Part shown: one piece after another, positions 18,301 through 25,869 of the stretch
Layout of the letters: the number at the start of each line of letters is the position of its first letter
Numbering within the stretch: position 1 is the stretch's first letter
Origin: DAIRDK01 sp035403225
Lineage (GTDB): Bacteria; Bacteroidota; Bacteroidia; Bacteroidales; FEN-979
NCBI GenBank assembly: GCA_035403225.1
Contig: DAONET010000026.1
Location: 1 to 31,717, forward strand
DNA: 31,717 bases
Reading direction: 5' to 3'
Program-made: the position numbers and the translations under genes
Notes under the pieces: model-generated
What the model saw: the letters and a program-made list of their open reading frames with translations, nothing else
Told to the model about the DNA's origin: nothing
Database searches by the model: none

Positions 18301-18711
18301 CACGGTGAGGTCGTCCCACAGATCCTTGTATTTCATGACCTCGCTGCGGCACTGTTTGTTGTAATCTTCGACGGAAATTCTTTTCCCGATATCTTCTTTG
18401 GTAATACCCAGTTTCTTTTCCACACCGATCTCAACCGGCAATCCATGGGTATCCCATCCGGCCTTCCGGTCGACATGGTATCCCTTCATGGTTTTATACC
18501 GGCAGAAGATGTCCTTGATCGTCCGGGCCATGACATGATGAATGCCGGGGATCCCGTTGGCGGAAGGAGGTCCTTCATAGAAAATATAAGGTGGACGTCC
18601 TTTGCTTTTTTCAAGGCTTTTCTCAAAGATCCCGTGAGTTTCCCAATACTCCCGGATTTCGTTTCCGATCCGTGTAAGGTCAAGATGCTTGTATTCAGGG
18701 TAACGCTTCAT
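15343..18711 (-). CDS. ileS: Isoleucyl-tRNA synthetase, type 2 (IleRS2)
   Basis: This 1122-residue class I aminoacyl-tRNA synthetase charges tRNA-Ile. PPSANG at residues 48-53 leads into the signature tetrapeptide, which here reads Gly56-Ile57-His58-His59 instead of the canonical His-x-Gly-His. The second signature KMSKR is at residues 664-668. The CP1 editing domain lies between about 190 and 430 (WTTTPWTLPSNTGLAV near 240 is its Thr-rich site). The anticodon-binding domain follows residue ~720. The length and C-terminal extension fit the eukaryote-like type 2 group rather than the ~930-residue type 1. A TAACTTTG promoter box lies 57 nt upstream. It leads the ileS / DksA-like / lspA operon. 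Confidence 0.97.
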   Translation of the reverse strand: MKRYPEYKHLDLTRIGNEIREYWETHGIFEKSLEKSKGRPPYIFYEGPPSANGIPGIHHVMARTIKDIFCRYKTMKGYHVDRKAGWDTHGLPVEIGVEKKLGITKEDIGKRISVEDYNKQCRSEVMKYKDLWDDLTVKMGYWLDLDDPYITFENKYIESVWYLLSKLYEKGLLYKGFTIQPYSPAAGTGLSTHELNQPGCYKMVKDNTVVAQFKVVRNEASEFLFNDLFGDLCFLAWTTTPWTLPSNTGLAVGANITYVLVKTYNPYSHRPQTVVLAKDLLNNFFPEKNAQLSLEDYQEGQKSIPFRVVTEFSGSMLEGIRYEQLLPYAQPEDGDPFRVVLGDFVTTEDGTGIVHIAPSFGADDFRVGKQYGLGSLTLVDKNGKFVESMGEFAGRFVKPEYDENYDPSKDTVVDVDIIVKLKHENKAFRSEKYEHSYPHCWRTDKPILYYPLDSWFIRTTAFRDQMMELNQTINWKPESTGIGRFGNWLENLVDWNLSRSRFWGTPLPIWKTEDGTEEICIGSVKQLHDEVVKAVKAGTMKHNPLEEFTPGDLSEENYHKFDLHRPFVDDIVLVSPSGKPMYREPDLIDVWFDSGSMPYAQYHYPFEKGEELSSFFPADFIAEGVDQTRGWFFTLHAIAVMLFGSVSYKTCVSNGLVLDKNGNKMSKRLGNAVDPFETINTYGPDATRWYMITNSQPWDNLKFDVDGISEVQRKFFGTLYNTYAFFALYANIDKFTYKVPDLPSERRPEIDRWILSELNSLIKTVDECYHDYEPTRAGRAISDFVDAHLSNWYVRLSRRRFWKGEYSDDKISAYQTLYRCLEVIARLMAPIAPFFAERMFLDLNSVTGRTAEESVHITTFPEVDETMIDKDLEERMELAQTISSLILSIRKKLNIRVRQPLNRALIPLMSDHVRNQVESVKNLILSEVNVKDLEYISDTAGILVKKVKPDFKKLGPRYGKMMKTLAEMLTTIDQASIAELEREGKITLMVNGQPAEIFTDDVEIQSEDIPGWHVANQGSLTVALDVNITPELWKEGIAREVINRIQNLRKDKGFEVTDKIEVEIESHEEINEALNKNVSYICSEILAEKFNIVPGIETEDKVLVGLTDTIATSISIRKMNHE

Positions 18712-18767
18712 TCGTAAAATTTGTCAAACAGTTTGATTCGATTGGTATTACAAATAGAAAAAGAGTG

Positions 18768-18775
18768 CAAAGTTA
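18768..18775 (-). promoter_or_regulatory. -7 element for ileS operon (TAACTTTG)
   Basis: The minus strand reads TAACTTTG, a full match to TAnnTTTG, 57 nt before the ileS start. No -33 TTTG is seen at the usual distance. It is divergent from the nitroreductase box, 18 nt away. Confidence 0.5.
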
Positions 18776-18793
18776 CAGTTTTTTTTGATGTGT

Positions 18794-18801
18794 TATATTT
18801 G
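18794..18801 (+). promoter_or_regulatory. -7 element for nitroreductase operon (TATATTTG)
   Basis: TATATTTG matches TAnnTTTG and lies 17 nt before the ATG at 18819, implying a very short 5' leader. The upstream T-run contains no TTTG at 19-21 nt. Confidence 0.5.
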
Positions 18802-18818
18802 CAGAAAGATATGAGACT

Positions 18819-19352
18819 ATGCAAGCAGAACCAAATCCTGTTCTCCGGATTATTCATTCGAGGAAGAGTGTACGAAGTTATACCGGGCAGAAAGCTGACC
18901 GGGAGACATTGGAAAGATTGATCAGGGCGGGGATGGCGGCCCCTTCTGCACGGGATTTCCGACCCTGGTTCTTTATCGCGATCACCGAGGATACCGTGTT
19001 GCATAAGCTGGCTGAAGGATTGCCGCACGCCAAGATGCTTCCGTCAGCGGGAGCGGCCATCGTGGTTTGCGGCGATATGAAAATAGCCCACTCCGGCACC
19101 CATCCCGAGTTGTGGGTGCAGGATTGCTCCGCTGCCACGGAAAACATCCTCCTCGCCGCGGAAAGCATGGGTCTTGGCGCTGTATGGACCGCCTGTTATC
19201 CTTACGACGAACGGGCAGGTCAGGCAATAGCCGTCCTGAATCTCCCACCCCACATCGTTCCGCTGAACGTCATCGCAGTCGGGTACCCTTCAGGCCAGGA
19301 TCATCCCAAAGACAAATTCGACCCTTCGCGGATACGGTGGGAAAAATGGTAA
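18819..19352 (+). CDS. Nitroreductase-family FMN oxidoreductase
   Basis: This 177-residue protein has the family landmarks: RKSVRSYT at residues 15-22 (FMN phosphate contact), PSARDFRPWFF near 42-52, and GLGAVWTACYP near 117-127. These enzymes are homodimeric, bind FMN and transfer electrons from NAD(P)H to nitro compounds, quinones or flavins; the physiological substrate is not evident. It is a short member with no ferredoxin domain. Twenty-one bp downstream is a single-domain PAS protein and then a TlpA-like lipoprotein, all on the same strand, so a redox-linked operon is likely. Confidence 0.9.
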   Translation: MQAEPNPVLRIIHSRKSVRSYTGQKADRETLERLIRAGMAAPSARDFRPWFFIAITEDTVLHKLAEGLPHAKMLPSAGAAIVVCGDMKIAHSGTHPELWVQDCSAATENILLAAESMGLGAVWTACYPYDERAGQAIAVLNLPPHIVPLNVIAVGYPSGQDHPKDKFDPSRIRWEKW

Positions 19353-19373
19353 TCATCAACAATCAACATAATC

Positions 19374-19706
19374 ATGGAATGTATTGATAAACTCGACGGC
19401 GCCGTGATCGTCACTGATGCTGACGGCACCCTGATCTACCTCAACGAAAAAGCGCTCAGACAATACGAGAAAGAGGGAGGAAAAGACCTGATCGGGCGCA
19501 AACTGGCCGGCTGCCACTCGGAAAGATCGAACCAAATTATTCAGGAGATGATCCGTACCGGGAAAAACAACGTTTACACGATTGAGAAAAAAGGAAAGAA
19601 AAAACTCATCTTCCAGTCACCGTGGATGGTCGACGGAGAATTCCGGGGATTGATCGAATTATCCCTCGAGATTCCTTTCGACATGCCGCATTATGTAAGA
19701 GGATAG
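19374..19706 (+). CDS. Stand-alone PAS-domain protein
   Basis: This 110-residue protein is one PAS domain with no attached kinase, cyclase or DNA-binding part. DGAVIVTDADGTLIYLNEKA at residues 8-27 is the first strand pair and helix. DLIGRKLAGCHSERSNQII at about 43-61 and the final strands ending GLIELSLEIP near 100 complete the fold. The segment resembles the CHPP-type PAS domains found at the end of DUF438/hemerythrin-like proteins, in which the Cys-His pair is conserved. Here the pair is Cys-His followed by Ser-Glu. It may sense redox or a small ligand and act on a partner protein; that is inference. It is tightly placed between the nitroreductase and TlpA-like genes. Confidence 0.8.
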   Translation: MECIDKLDGAVIVTDADGTLIYLNEKALRQYEKEGGKDLIGRKLAGCHSERSNQIIQEMIRTGKNNVYTIEKKGKKKLIFQSPWMVDGEFRGLIELSLEIPFDMPHYVRG

Positions 19707-19740
19707 GTTCATCATTGTTCATCTTGAAATTTCCACCGTC

Positions 19741-20991
19741 ATGAAAAAAACTCTTCTGCTGATCCTGCTTGCCACAGCGCTCTTGTATTCCTGTGGCCGA
19801 AAGCCCGAACTTTTACCCGGTCCCTGGCTGGGAGTGATTCGTATCGATAGTGCCGATCGTTCGCTGGATGTCCCCTTCAACATGATGTTGTCGCGAACAC
19901 CCGACGGGCAGTGGATGATCGAAGTGCTGAATGCCGAAGAGAACATTCTTATCAATGAGGTTGTCGTCAGGGAGGATAGTCTGTTTTTCAGGTTCCCGTT
20001 CTTTTCTTCGGAGATTGCCTGCCGGATTACCGGCGATTCGCTTCTGGGTTCCTATTATCCAAAAGGGCGGGAGAAAGTCACTGCCTATATGTTTTTGGCC
20101 AAACAGGGTACCACCGACAGGTTCCCCTCTTTCAGCGGAACACCTGCCCGGGATGTCACGGGTCGCTGGAAGATCCTGGAGAATCCCGGCAGTCCCGATT
20201 CCTCGGTGATGGTAGGTGAATTCGTGCAGGAAAACGGCCGCGTGACAGGCACGGTACTCTCCACCACCGGCGATTATCGTTCGCTGGAGGGGAAAGTGGC
20301 CGGAAGCAAGTTCATGGTCAGCGCAGTTGACGGAGCACATACCATCCTGTTCATGGGCGACCTGGCCCCTGATGGTTCCATGAGCGGACGTTTCATCGGC
20401 AGCCCTGCCTGGAGAAGTACCTGGAAGGCGGTGAAAAACTCCACCATCACGCTCCCGAAAGGGGAAGAGCTGGTGAGGTTGAAGAAAGATGCGCCAGCAT
20501 TCACGTTTACCTTTCCCGACATCAATGGCCGGGCTGTTTCCCTCGAGGATACGGTATTTAAAGGGAAAGTGATCATTGTCGACGCCATGGGATCCTGGTG
20601 CCCCAATTGCCTGGACCAGGCGTTGTTCCTGAACGAGCTGTACGAGCGGTACAAAACGCAGGGGCTGGAAGTCATTTCCTTGTGTTTCGAGGACGAGACG
20701 TTTGAATCCTCCCGGCCGAAGATGCACCGGTTCGTCAGTCAGACCGGTGTCGGATATACGTTCCTGTATGCCGGGCCCCGCGGACAAGAGTCGATCCGCA
20801 AGGTGATGTATGTAGCCGAAGGGATGCTGGCTTACCCTACCACCCTCTTCATTGATCGTTCGGGGAAAGCCAGAAAAGTGGAAACCGGTTTCTCGGGACC
20901 GTGGACAGGAATACACTATAACGACATGGTAAGAGAAACCACGCTGTTTGTGGAAAAACTGTTAAAAGAGGAGCCTCCCAGGCCCGAATAA
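19741..20991 (+). CDS. TlpA-like thioredoxin-domain lipoprotein
   Basis: This 416-residue envelope protein has the lipobox LLYSC with Cys18. The N-terminal half (residues ~25-235) is beta-rich and of unknown family, with repeated patterns such as GDSLLGSYYPKG and ATGR-like GRWKI turns. The C-terminal domain (~248-400) is a TlpA/AhpC-TSA thioredoxin fold with the active site WCPNC (Cys287, Cys290) and the cis-Pro region AYPTTLFID near 362-370. Such proteins reduce disulfides or assist cytochrome c maturation in the periplasm. The gene is 34 bp after the PAS gene, so it probably belongs to the same operon. Its stop is 12 bp from the convergent pspC-domain gene. Confidence 0.9.
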   Translation: MKKTLLLILLATALLYSCGRKPELLPGPWLGVIRIDSADRSLDVPFNMMLSRTPDGQWMIEVLNAEENILINEVVVREDSLFFRFPFFSSEIACRITGDSLLGSYYPKGREKVTAYMFLAKQGTTDRFPSFSGTPARDVTGRWKILENPGSPDSSVMVGEFVQENGRVTGTVLSTTGDYRSLEGKVAGSKFMVSAVDGAHTILFMGDLAPDGSMSGRFIGSPAWRSTWKAVKNSTITLPKGEELVRLKKDAPAFTFTFPDINGRAVSLEDTVFKGKVIIVDAMGSWCPNCLDQALFLNELYERYKTQGLEVISLCFEDETFESSRPKMHRFVSQTGVGYTFLYAGPRGQESIRKVMYVAEGMLAYPTTLFIDRSGKARKVETGFSGPWTGIHYNDMVRETTLFVEKLLKEEPPRPE

Positions 20992-21003
20992 AAGAATGCC
21001 GGT

Positions 21004-21213
21004 TTATGGTTGTACGGCAGGTTCTTCAGGGATGATGATCCAGGCGATAATATAGGCCAGTAAGCCGGCGCCTCCGAAGAAAAAGGCGATGACCCAAAGG
21101 ACCCTGATCAGCACCGGATCCAGGGTAAAATATTTTCCTATCCCGCTGCATACGCCGCCAATGACGCGGTCGGTCCGTAAGCGGTACAATCTTTTTACTT
21201 CATTTCCTTCCAT
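21004..21213 (-). CDS. PspC-domain membrane protein
   Basis: The reading frame is open from 21258, but I choose the ATG at 21213. It gives a 69-residue protein starting MEGNEVKRLYRLRTDRVIGG, where PspC domains normally begin; the extra 15 upstream residues do not look like part of the fold. The domain shows GVCSGIGKYFTLDPVLIRV followed by one long hydrophobic helix ending AYIIAWIIIP. PspC proteins respond to membrane stress in other phyla; stand-alone copies in Bacteroidota have no settled role. It lies 76 bp downstream of fabH on the same strand and may be read from the same transcript. Confidence 0.9.
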   Translation of the reverse strand: MEGNEVKRLYRLRTDRVIGGVCSGIGKYFTLDPVLIRVLWVIAFFFGGAGLLAYIIAWIIIPEEPAVQP

Positions 21214-21289
21214 GATCGAGGGTGTTTCGGTAAACAAAGATACTATATCTGTCGGCAAAAAGGGAAAAAGACGAATGGAATTCTCCAGG

Positions 21290-22279
21290 TCAGTAGGCCC
21301 ATTTTACCCAGACGGATCCCCAGGTAAAACCGCCGCCAAAAGCAGCCAGAATGAGGTTATCTCCCTTTTTCAGTTTCGATTCCCATTCGAAGAGGCAAAG
21401 AGGAATGGTACCGGAAGTAGTGTTACCGTACCGGTCGATATTGATCATCACCTTGTCGCGGCTCAATCCCATGCGGCGGGCCGTAGCGTCGATGATCCGC
21501 ATATTGGCCTGATGGGGAACCAGCCAGGCAACATCATCGGATGACAGGTTATTCCGTTCCATGATTTCGGCAGAGACATCAGCCATACGAGCCACGGCTG
21601 CCTTGAAGACAGGTTGTCCTTCCTGGTAAATGAAATGTTCCCGTGCATCCACTGTTTCATGGGAGGGTGGTTTCACCGATCCGCCTGCTTTCATGTGCAG
21701 GTGAACCCGTCCACTGCCGTCGGCTTTCAGGATGGCATCCATGATTCCGACCTCTTCGGTAGTAGGTTCGAGGAGCATAGCGCCGGCAGCATCGCCAAAG
21801 AGAACACATGTTTCGCGGGCAGTATAATCAACGATGGAGGACATTTTATCAGCCCCGACGACAATGGCCTTCTTGACAAATCCTGTTTCAATATATTTTG
21901 CGGCGGTGATCAGGGTATAGATCAGGCTTGAGCAGGCAGCTTCGACATCGAAACTGAATGCATTTTTAATCCCGGTTTTATCGCAAATGATGGTGGCGGT
22001 AGCCGGGAAAAGCATATCAGGGGTTACCGTGGCGCAGATGAGAAGCCCGATCTCCTCGGGACGTGTCCCTGTTTTTTCCAGCAACCCTTTTACAGCTTCA
22101 GCTCCCATATCGGAGGTGCCCAGGCCTTTGCCCTTCTGGATATGTCGCTCATGGATACCGGTTCTGGTAACGATCCATTCATCGGAGGTATCTACCATGG
22201 ACTCCAGCTCCCGATTTGTCAGTACATAGGAAGGAACATACCCGTTGATGCCTGATATTTTTGCTCTGATTTTTGTCAT
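21290..22279 (-). CDS. fabH: 3-oxoacyl-ACP synthase III
   Basis: This 329-residue thiolase-fold enzyme starts fatty acid synthesis by condensing an acyl-CoA primer with malonyl-ACP. The catalytic triad is visible: Cys117 in EAACSSLIY, His in WLVPHQANMRI near residue 256, and Asn in RYGNTTSGTIP near 286. SDEWIVTRTGIHERH at 32-46 is the CoA-binding segment with the Trp and Arg typical of FabH. Length is standard. It follows plsX by 30 bp in the conserved DUF177-rpmF-plsX-fabH cluster. Confidence 0.96.
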   Translation of the reverse strand: MTKIRAKISGINGYVPSYVLTNRELESMVDTSDEWIVTRTGIHERHIQKGKGLGTSDMGAEAVKGLLEKTGTRPEEIGLLICATVTPDMLFPATATIICDKTGIKNAFSFDVEAACSSLIYTLITAAKYIETGFVKKAIVVGADKMSSIVDYTARETCVLFGDAAGAMLLEPTTEEVGIMDAILKADGSGRVHLHMKAGGSVKPPSHETVDAREHFIYQEGQPVFKAAVARMADVSAEIMERNNLSSDDVAWLVPHQANMRIIDATARRMGLSRDKVMINIDRYGNTTSGTIPLCLFEWESKLKKGDNLILAAFGGGFTWGSVWVKWAY

Positions 22280-22309
22280 AGGTGAATGCTTGAAAATGAA
22301 AACTGCAGA

Positions 22310-23269
22310 TCAGTTGTTATTCAGGGAGTATTTCTCCAGGGCGCAACGGATTTTTTTCGGTAATTCCGCTTCTGAAATTTCAACTGCCTGTTTGATCATA
22401 TTACAGATGGCACGGCTGCTTGAGATCCCGTGCCCGACAACGATATTTCCGTTCACACCCAGGATAGGGGTTCCGCCGGAGTTTTCGTAATTAAACCGGT
22501 TGAGGAAGTCATCCCGGATCCCTCTTTTCATCAAGAGCCGGTACATGGCTTCTATCTGCTTCAACACGATATTCCCCACAAAGCCATCGCAAACAATCAC
22601 ATCAACCTGATCTTTAAATAGTTCGCGGCTTTCAACATTCCCCACAAAATTAAAGTCCTTGGTCTCTTTCATCAACTGGAAAGCCGATTGGGTGGTAAGG
22701 TTTCCCTTTTTCTCTTCGGAACCGATATTCAGCAATCCGACTTTCGGGTTTTTGATATGCATCACGCATTCGGCATAGATAGAACCCAGAAGCCCGAACT
22801 GGTACATCACGTCAGGTTTGCTGTCGGGATTGGTGCCTACATCAACGAGGAGGGTTGTCCCTCCGTTTTCTTTGGGAATTCCGGCCGGAGTGCAGGGACG
22901 AATGACCCCCTGGATGGTATTGACGCTGTAAATGGCCCCTACCAGCATGGCGCCGCTGCTTCCCGCGCTGGCAAAGGCGCTGATCTCTTCATGTTTCAGC
23001 ATCCTGAACCCAACGGAGATAGAACTGTTGGGCTTATTCACCAACGCCTTGGTGGGATGCTCGTCCATCTCGATCAAGTCCGGCGCATCCACGATATCAA
23101 ACCGCAAGGGATCTATTCTTTCTTCCTTCAGAAAGGAAAGGATAATATCCTTATCACCTATTAACACGATTTTGACAGTTTCCGGAAGCTCCTTCAATGC
23201 CATCACCGCTCCGTTAAGAGTGGCTTTGGGAGCGAAGTCCCCTCCTAAAACATCTAAGCCGATCCTCAT
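22310..23269 (-). CDS. plsX: Phosphate acyltransferase PlsX
   Basis: This 319-residue enzyme makes acyl-phosphate from acyl-ACP for phospholipid synthesis by the PlsX/PlsY route. It begins MRIGLDVLGGDFAP, the family hallmark, and contains ASAGSSGAMLVGA near residue 100, LLVDVGTNPD near 140, and IVCDGFVGNIVLK near 215. Length is typical. It lies between rpmF and fabH on the same strand, so membrane lipid synthesis is coupled to a ribosomal protein gene as in many bacteria. Confidence 0.96.
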   Translation of the reverse strand: MRIGLDVLGGDFAPKATLNGAVMALKELPETVKIVLIGDKDIILSFLKEERIDPLRFDIVDAPDLIEMDEHPTKALVNKPNSSISVGFRMLKHEEISAFASAGSSGAMLVGAIYSVNTIQGVIRPCTPAGIPKENGGTTLLVDVGTNPDSKPDVMYQFGLLGSIYAECVMHIKNPKVGLLNIGSEEKKGNLTTQSAFQLMKETKDFNFVGNVESRELFKDQVDVIVCDGFVGNIVLKQIEAMYRLLMKRGIRDDFLNRFNYENSGGTPILGVNGNIVVGHGISSSRAICNMIKQAVEISEAELPKKIRCALEKYSLNNN

Positions 23270-23364
23270 CTGAATAAGTTTAAGTGACCAACTAAAAAAC
23301 CGCTTCTTTATAACCCGCTATGGATCCCGGAGAAAGTAAGTGGGACCTTAGAAAAACAAATGCC

Positions 23365-23550
23365 TTACTTGGCAGAAGCTTTCTCAATAGCAGGTTTTCC
23401 GCGATAATACCCGCATTCAGGACATACCCTGTGATACAGTACCGGACTTCCGCAGTTGGAACAAATAGAGGTCGTTGGAACTACCGCTTTGTCGTGAGTT
23501 CTTCTCTTGTCACGCCGAGTGGTGGAGATTTTGTGTTTTGGGTGTGGCAT
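23365..23550 (-). CDS. rpmF: 50S ribosomal protein L32
   Basis: This 61-residue protein begins MPHPKHKISTTRRDKRRTHD, typical of L32 with its basic N-terminal tail. Two CxxC pairs (Cys30, Cys33, Cys43, Cys46) form the intact zinc ribbon. It belongs to the large subunit near the exit tunnel. It lies 31 bp after the DUF177 gene and 95 bp before plsX. Confidence 0.97.
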   Translation of the reverse strand: MPHPKHKISTTRRDKRRTHDKAVVPTTSICSNCGSPVLYHRVCPECGYYRGKPAIEKASAK

Positions 23551-23581
23551 AATTATTCAATTTTGAATATTAATTTCACAA

Positions 23582-24109
23582 TTAAGATAAATCACTATTT
23601 TTCAGTTTCGACAAGGCTTCCCAACGGGGATCCGTGTCTTTCTTTTCATTCAGTTCTTCCAGTTTTCGGATGACGGCCGGATCACAAAACGATCCTTCCG
23701 CTCCTTCCTCCCCGTGTACCTTTCGCATCGGTAACAGCAGGTGGACATATTCATACAGGTAGGGAGCAAGATCAACCTGGTAACTCATCTCGGGAATGAT
23801 TACTACCTCATCGCTCTGCTCCTCGTACTCCTCCCCAAACTTCAGGATGAGCTGCTCCGTCCCGCTGATCTTAATCTTCACCGGCTCATTGCACCGGTCA
23901 CAGGGAACCTCCGCCCAACCATGGAGGGAAAAGTGCAAAATCATCATCCTTTCCTCTTTTTCCAAATCCAGGTGTACCGCTACATCTCCTTTCCGGATCA
24001 GCGATTCCTCATAGGATTCAAAGAACGCATCGCCGATCGTAAAATCAAAAGGATGAATTCCAGGTTTCAATCCCCTGAACGGGATAATATATGTTTCCGG
24101 CGTTTCCAC
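23582..24109 (-). CDS. DUF177 (YceD-like) protein
   Basis: This 175-residue protein has the DUF177/YceD core: HFSLHGWAEVPCDRCNEPVKI at about 54-74 with its Cys-x-x-Cys pair, followed by the acidic EEYEEQSDEVVIIPE and DLAPYLYEYVHLLLPMRKVH. The family almost always precedes rpmF and is implicated in 23S rRNA maturation or L32 assembly in plants and bacteria; the exact role is unsettled. The ATG lies just after a consensus promoter, so this gene leads the rpmF-plsX-fabH operon. Confidence 0.92.
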   Translation of the reverse strand: METPETYIIPFRGLKPGIHPFDFTIGDAFFESYEESLIRKGDVAVHLDLEKEERMMILHFSLHGWAEVPCDRCNEPVKIKISGTEQLILKFGEEYEEQSDEVVIIPEMSYQVDLAPYLYEYVHLLLPMRKVHGEEGAEGSFCDPAVIRKLEELNEKKDTDPRWEALSKLKNSDLS

Positions 24110-24128
24110 CTCTCATCGAAAAAGTTTG

Positions 24129-24160
24129 CAAAAGTAACAATTAATCTTGTGACAACCAAA
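24129..24160 (-). promoter_or_regulatory. Bacteroidota promoter for DUF177-rpmF-plsX-fabH: TTTG-N20-TACTTTTG
   Basis: On the minus strand TTTG (24160-24157) is followed after 20 nt by TACTTTTG (24136-24129). Both elements fully match the phylum consensus. The ATG at 24109 is 19 nt downstream of the -7 box. Confidence 0.85.
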
Positions 24161-24177
24161 TGCATGATTCCATGGAT

Positions 24178-25131
24178 TCATTCCTGTTTTTTTAAACTGA
24201 TACCGGCCGAAAAGATGTTCTCCACACGGAGACGGCGACTTATCGACTCCTCATAGAGGAAGCGAGTCTGTAACGAGATGATCATGAACTTTACCGGGCG
24301 AAAGGTAAACATGTTTTTCCAATTCAGGCTGACTGCTTTTTGAAAGGGTTTGAATACCGCCAGGTCACAATCCCATTCCAGAGCCTTCAGAAATGTGCGT
24401 TTTGCCTGTAGCTTCATGCTGAGGCCGTACTCCAGCAGGTGATTCTGCCCTTTCTTTACTCCCCGGTATTCCGGGCACCCCTGCGCCGAAAAGATCGTCG
24501 TGTCGCGGAGGTACGTCAGCCTGACCCCCGTCAGGCCCAGCAATACCGACCCCGTCCCCGGGATGTTGAAGGTCAGACCCGGAGAAAGATCCCAGGTGAG
24601 CGGCGTCAGAAACGACGAATTGAGAGCCCTCACTACCCCTCCGCTGTCCCCCGGCAAATAATCGTACCCGTTGAACAACCTCGTAGCCAGCTCCGATTCT
24701 ATGGCCATACCGCCCCACTCCCCGAACCGGTACTCCAGTTTTGTCCGGAAAAGATTCTCATCCGCCTGCACCCTCGTGATGCTGTCGAAATAACACTGAA
24801 TGCCGAGGCGATGCGAAAAATTGTTGGAAAGCGACCAGTGATCTGGCTTCTTGAAACTCCAGGAATAATACAGGCTATGCTGCAACAGGAAATGCCCTTT
24901 CTCTTCGGGCCCGGGATTATTGATCATGCCGGCAAGGCTGGTCGTGACCGAGTATTCGGTGTGCTGCCGGATATTGAAACGCCACCAATCATCATTCCCG
25001 GATCCCGCCACCGGCATGAGCGGAATCCGGGTTGTATCCAGGAGCATGTATAACTGCCCCGATACCGGCTGCATCCAGCAAAAAAGGCAGAAACATCCCC
25101 ACCCCACTACCAATCCTCGCAAACTGTACAA
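24178..25131 (-). CDS. Outer-membrane beta-barrel protein, DUF3078-like
   Basis: This 317-residue protein has an N-terminal signal segment (residues 1-25, cut near PVSGQ) and the alternating-strand composition of an outer-membrane barrel. The NWNGGG-type lead of DUF3078 is only loosely matched by GNDDWWRFNIRQHTEYSV, but later features fit: HSLYYSWSFKKPDHWSLSNN, the LEYRFGEW strand, and LTPLTWDLSPGLTF. The DUF3078 name is therefore tentative. It starts 19 bp after the stop of an unrecognised lipoprotein gene on the same strand, so the two probably work together in the envelope. Confidence 0.65.
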   Translation of the reverse strand: MYSLRGLVVGWGCFCLFCWMQPVSGQLYMLLDTTRIPLMPVAGSGNDDWWRFNIRQHTEYSVTTSLAGMINNPGPEEKGHFLLQHSLYYSWSFKKPDHWSLSNNFSHRLGIQCYFDSITRVQADENLFRTKLEYRFGEWGGMAIESELATRLFNGYDYLPGDSGGVVRALNSSFLTPLTWDLSPGLTFNIPGTGSVLLGLTGVRLTYLRDTTIFSAQGCPEYRGVKKGQNHLLEYGLSMKLQAKRTFLKALEWDCDLAVFKPFQKAVSLNWKNMFTFRPVKFMIISLQTRFLYEESISRRLRVENIFSAGISLKKQE

Positions 25132-25150
25132 AAAACTTCATGTTTATATT

Positions 25151-25759
25151 TCAATCCAATTTATACTTCTGATCTTTCGACAAATTCCATGATTTCTGCA
25201 TGTCGAAATTCAGGTATACCAATAATATTTTCAGGTCCGGCCTGGTTTCGATGGCATCGTTGACGACGAAAACACGTTCGTTGAGCTTGCCCATAAAACT
25301 TCCCCATGTGTATAGCAGAATAAAATCATAATCCCCCGGATTGACGACGGGCTTCACGACAGTGTCGGACAATGGTTTGATGTAGGGCCAGATATCCGAA
25401 AAGTTCAATTCGTCATAACAAGTGTACGTGGTATCCTTCTTTAAATTTTGAACCTGGGCCCCTCCCGACCACTGGCAGTGCGTAGTATCCCGGGCGATGC
25501 GTTTCAAGTCGCTCCGGAAAAATATCGGGGATGCCAAAAGAGATTTGAGTATTGAGTCGCTCATTAACCTTACATAGGCTGATGAATCTTTCATAATATA
25601 TTGATCCGCTACCGGATACTCATGTTTTTCCAGGAACCGGGTGATCGATGCCGGTGTTTCCTGTTTGGGTTGTCTGATTCCGTAAGATAGTTTGAGGATG
25701 GGGGTGCATCCTTCCAGCACCAATAGCGATAAAAGCAAAAAAGTTATCAATGGTTTCAT
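25151..25759 (-). CDS. Hypothetical lipoprotein
   Basis: The frame is open from 25873, but I place the start at ATG 25759. That gives a 202-residue protein starting MKPLITFLLLSLLVLEGC, a proper lipoprotein signal with Cys18; the upstream extension would bury it. The mature part contains a C-x-W-S motif (HCQWSGG), an aromatic-rich block YDELNFSDIWPYIKP, and a C-terminal alpha/beta-like region with DYDFILLYTWGSFMGKLN and ILLVYLNFDMQKSW. The last region faintly recalls thioredoxin-like folds, but no active-site CxxC is present. I do not recognise the family. It lies immediately upstream of the barrel gene. Confidence 0.7.
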   Translation of the reverse strand: MKPLITFLLLSLLVLEGCTPILKLSYGIRQPKQETPASITRFLEKHEYPVADQYIMKDSSAYVRLMSDSILKSLLASPIFFRSDLKRIARDTTHCQWSGGAQVQNLKKDTTYTCYDELNFSDIWPYIKPLSDTVVKPVVNPGDYDFILLYTWGSFMGKLNERVFVVNDAIETRPDLKILLVYLNFDMQKSWNLSKDQKYKLD

Positions 25760-25869
25760 GTCTGATGTTTTTGATTTACGAGAATGAACGATTTTACGAG
25801 AGAACCTGTGCCTTACGGAATCAACGGATTTCATAAGGCACAGGAAAAAATGACTGCATAGGATCAGGA

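Noticed and set aside
19813..20916. 367-codon minus-strand frame inside the TlpA-like gene
   Set aside because: Antisense shadow of a gene with clear lipobox and WCPNC motif; its translation is low-complexity His/Arg/Gly-rich and unlike a protein family.
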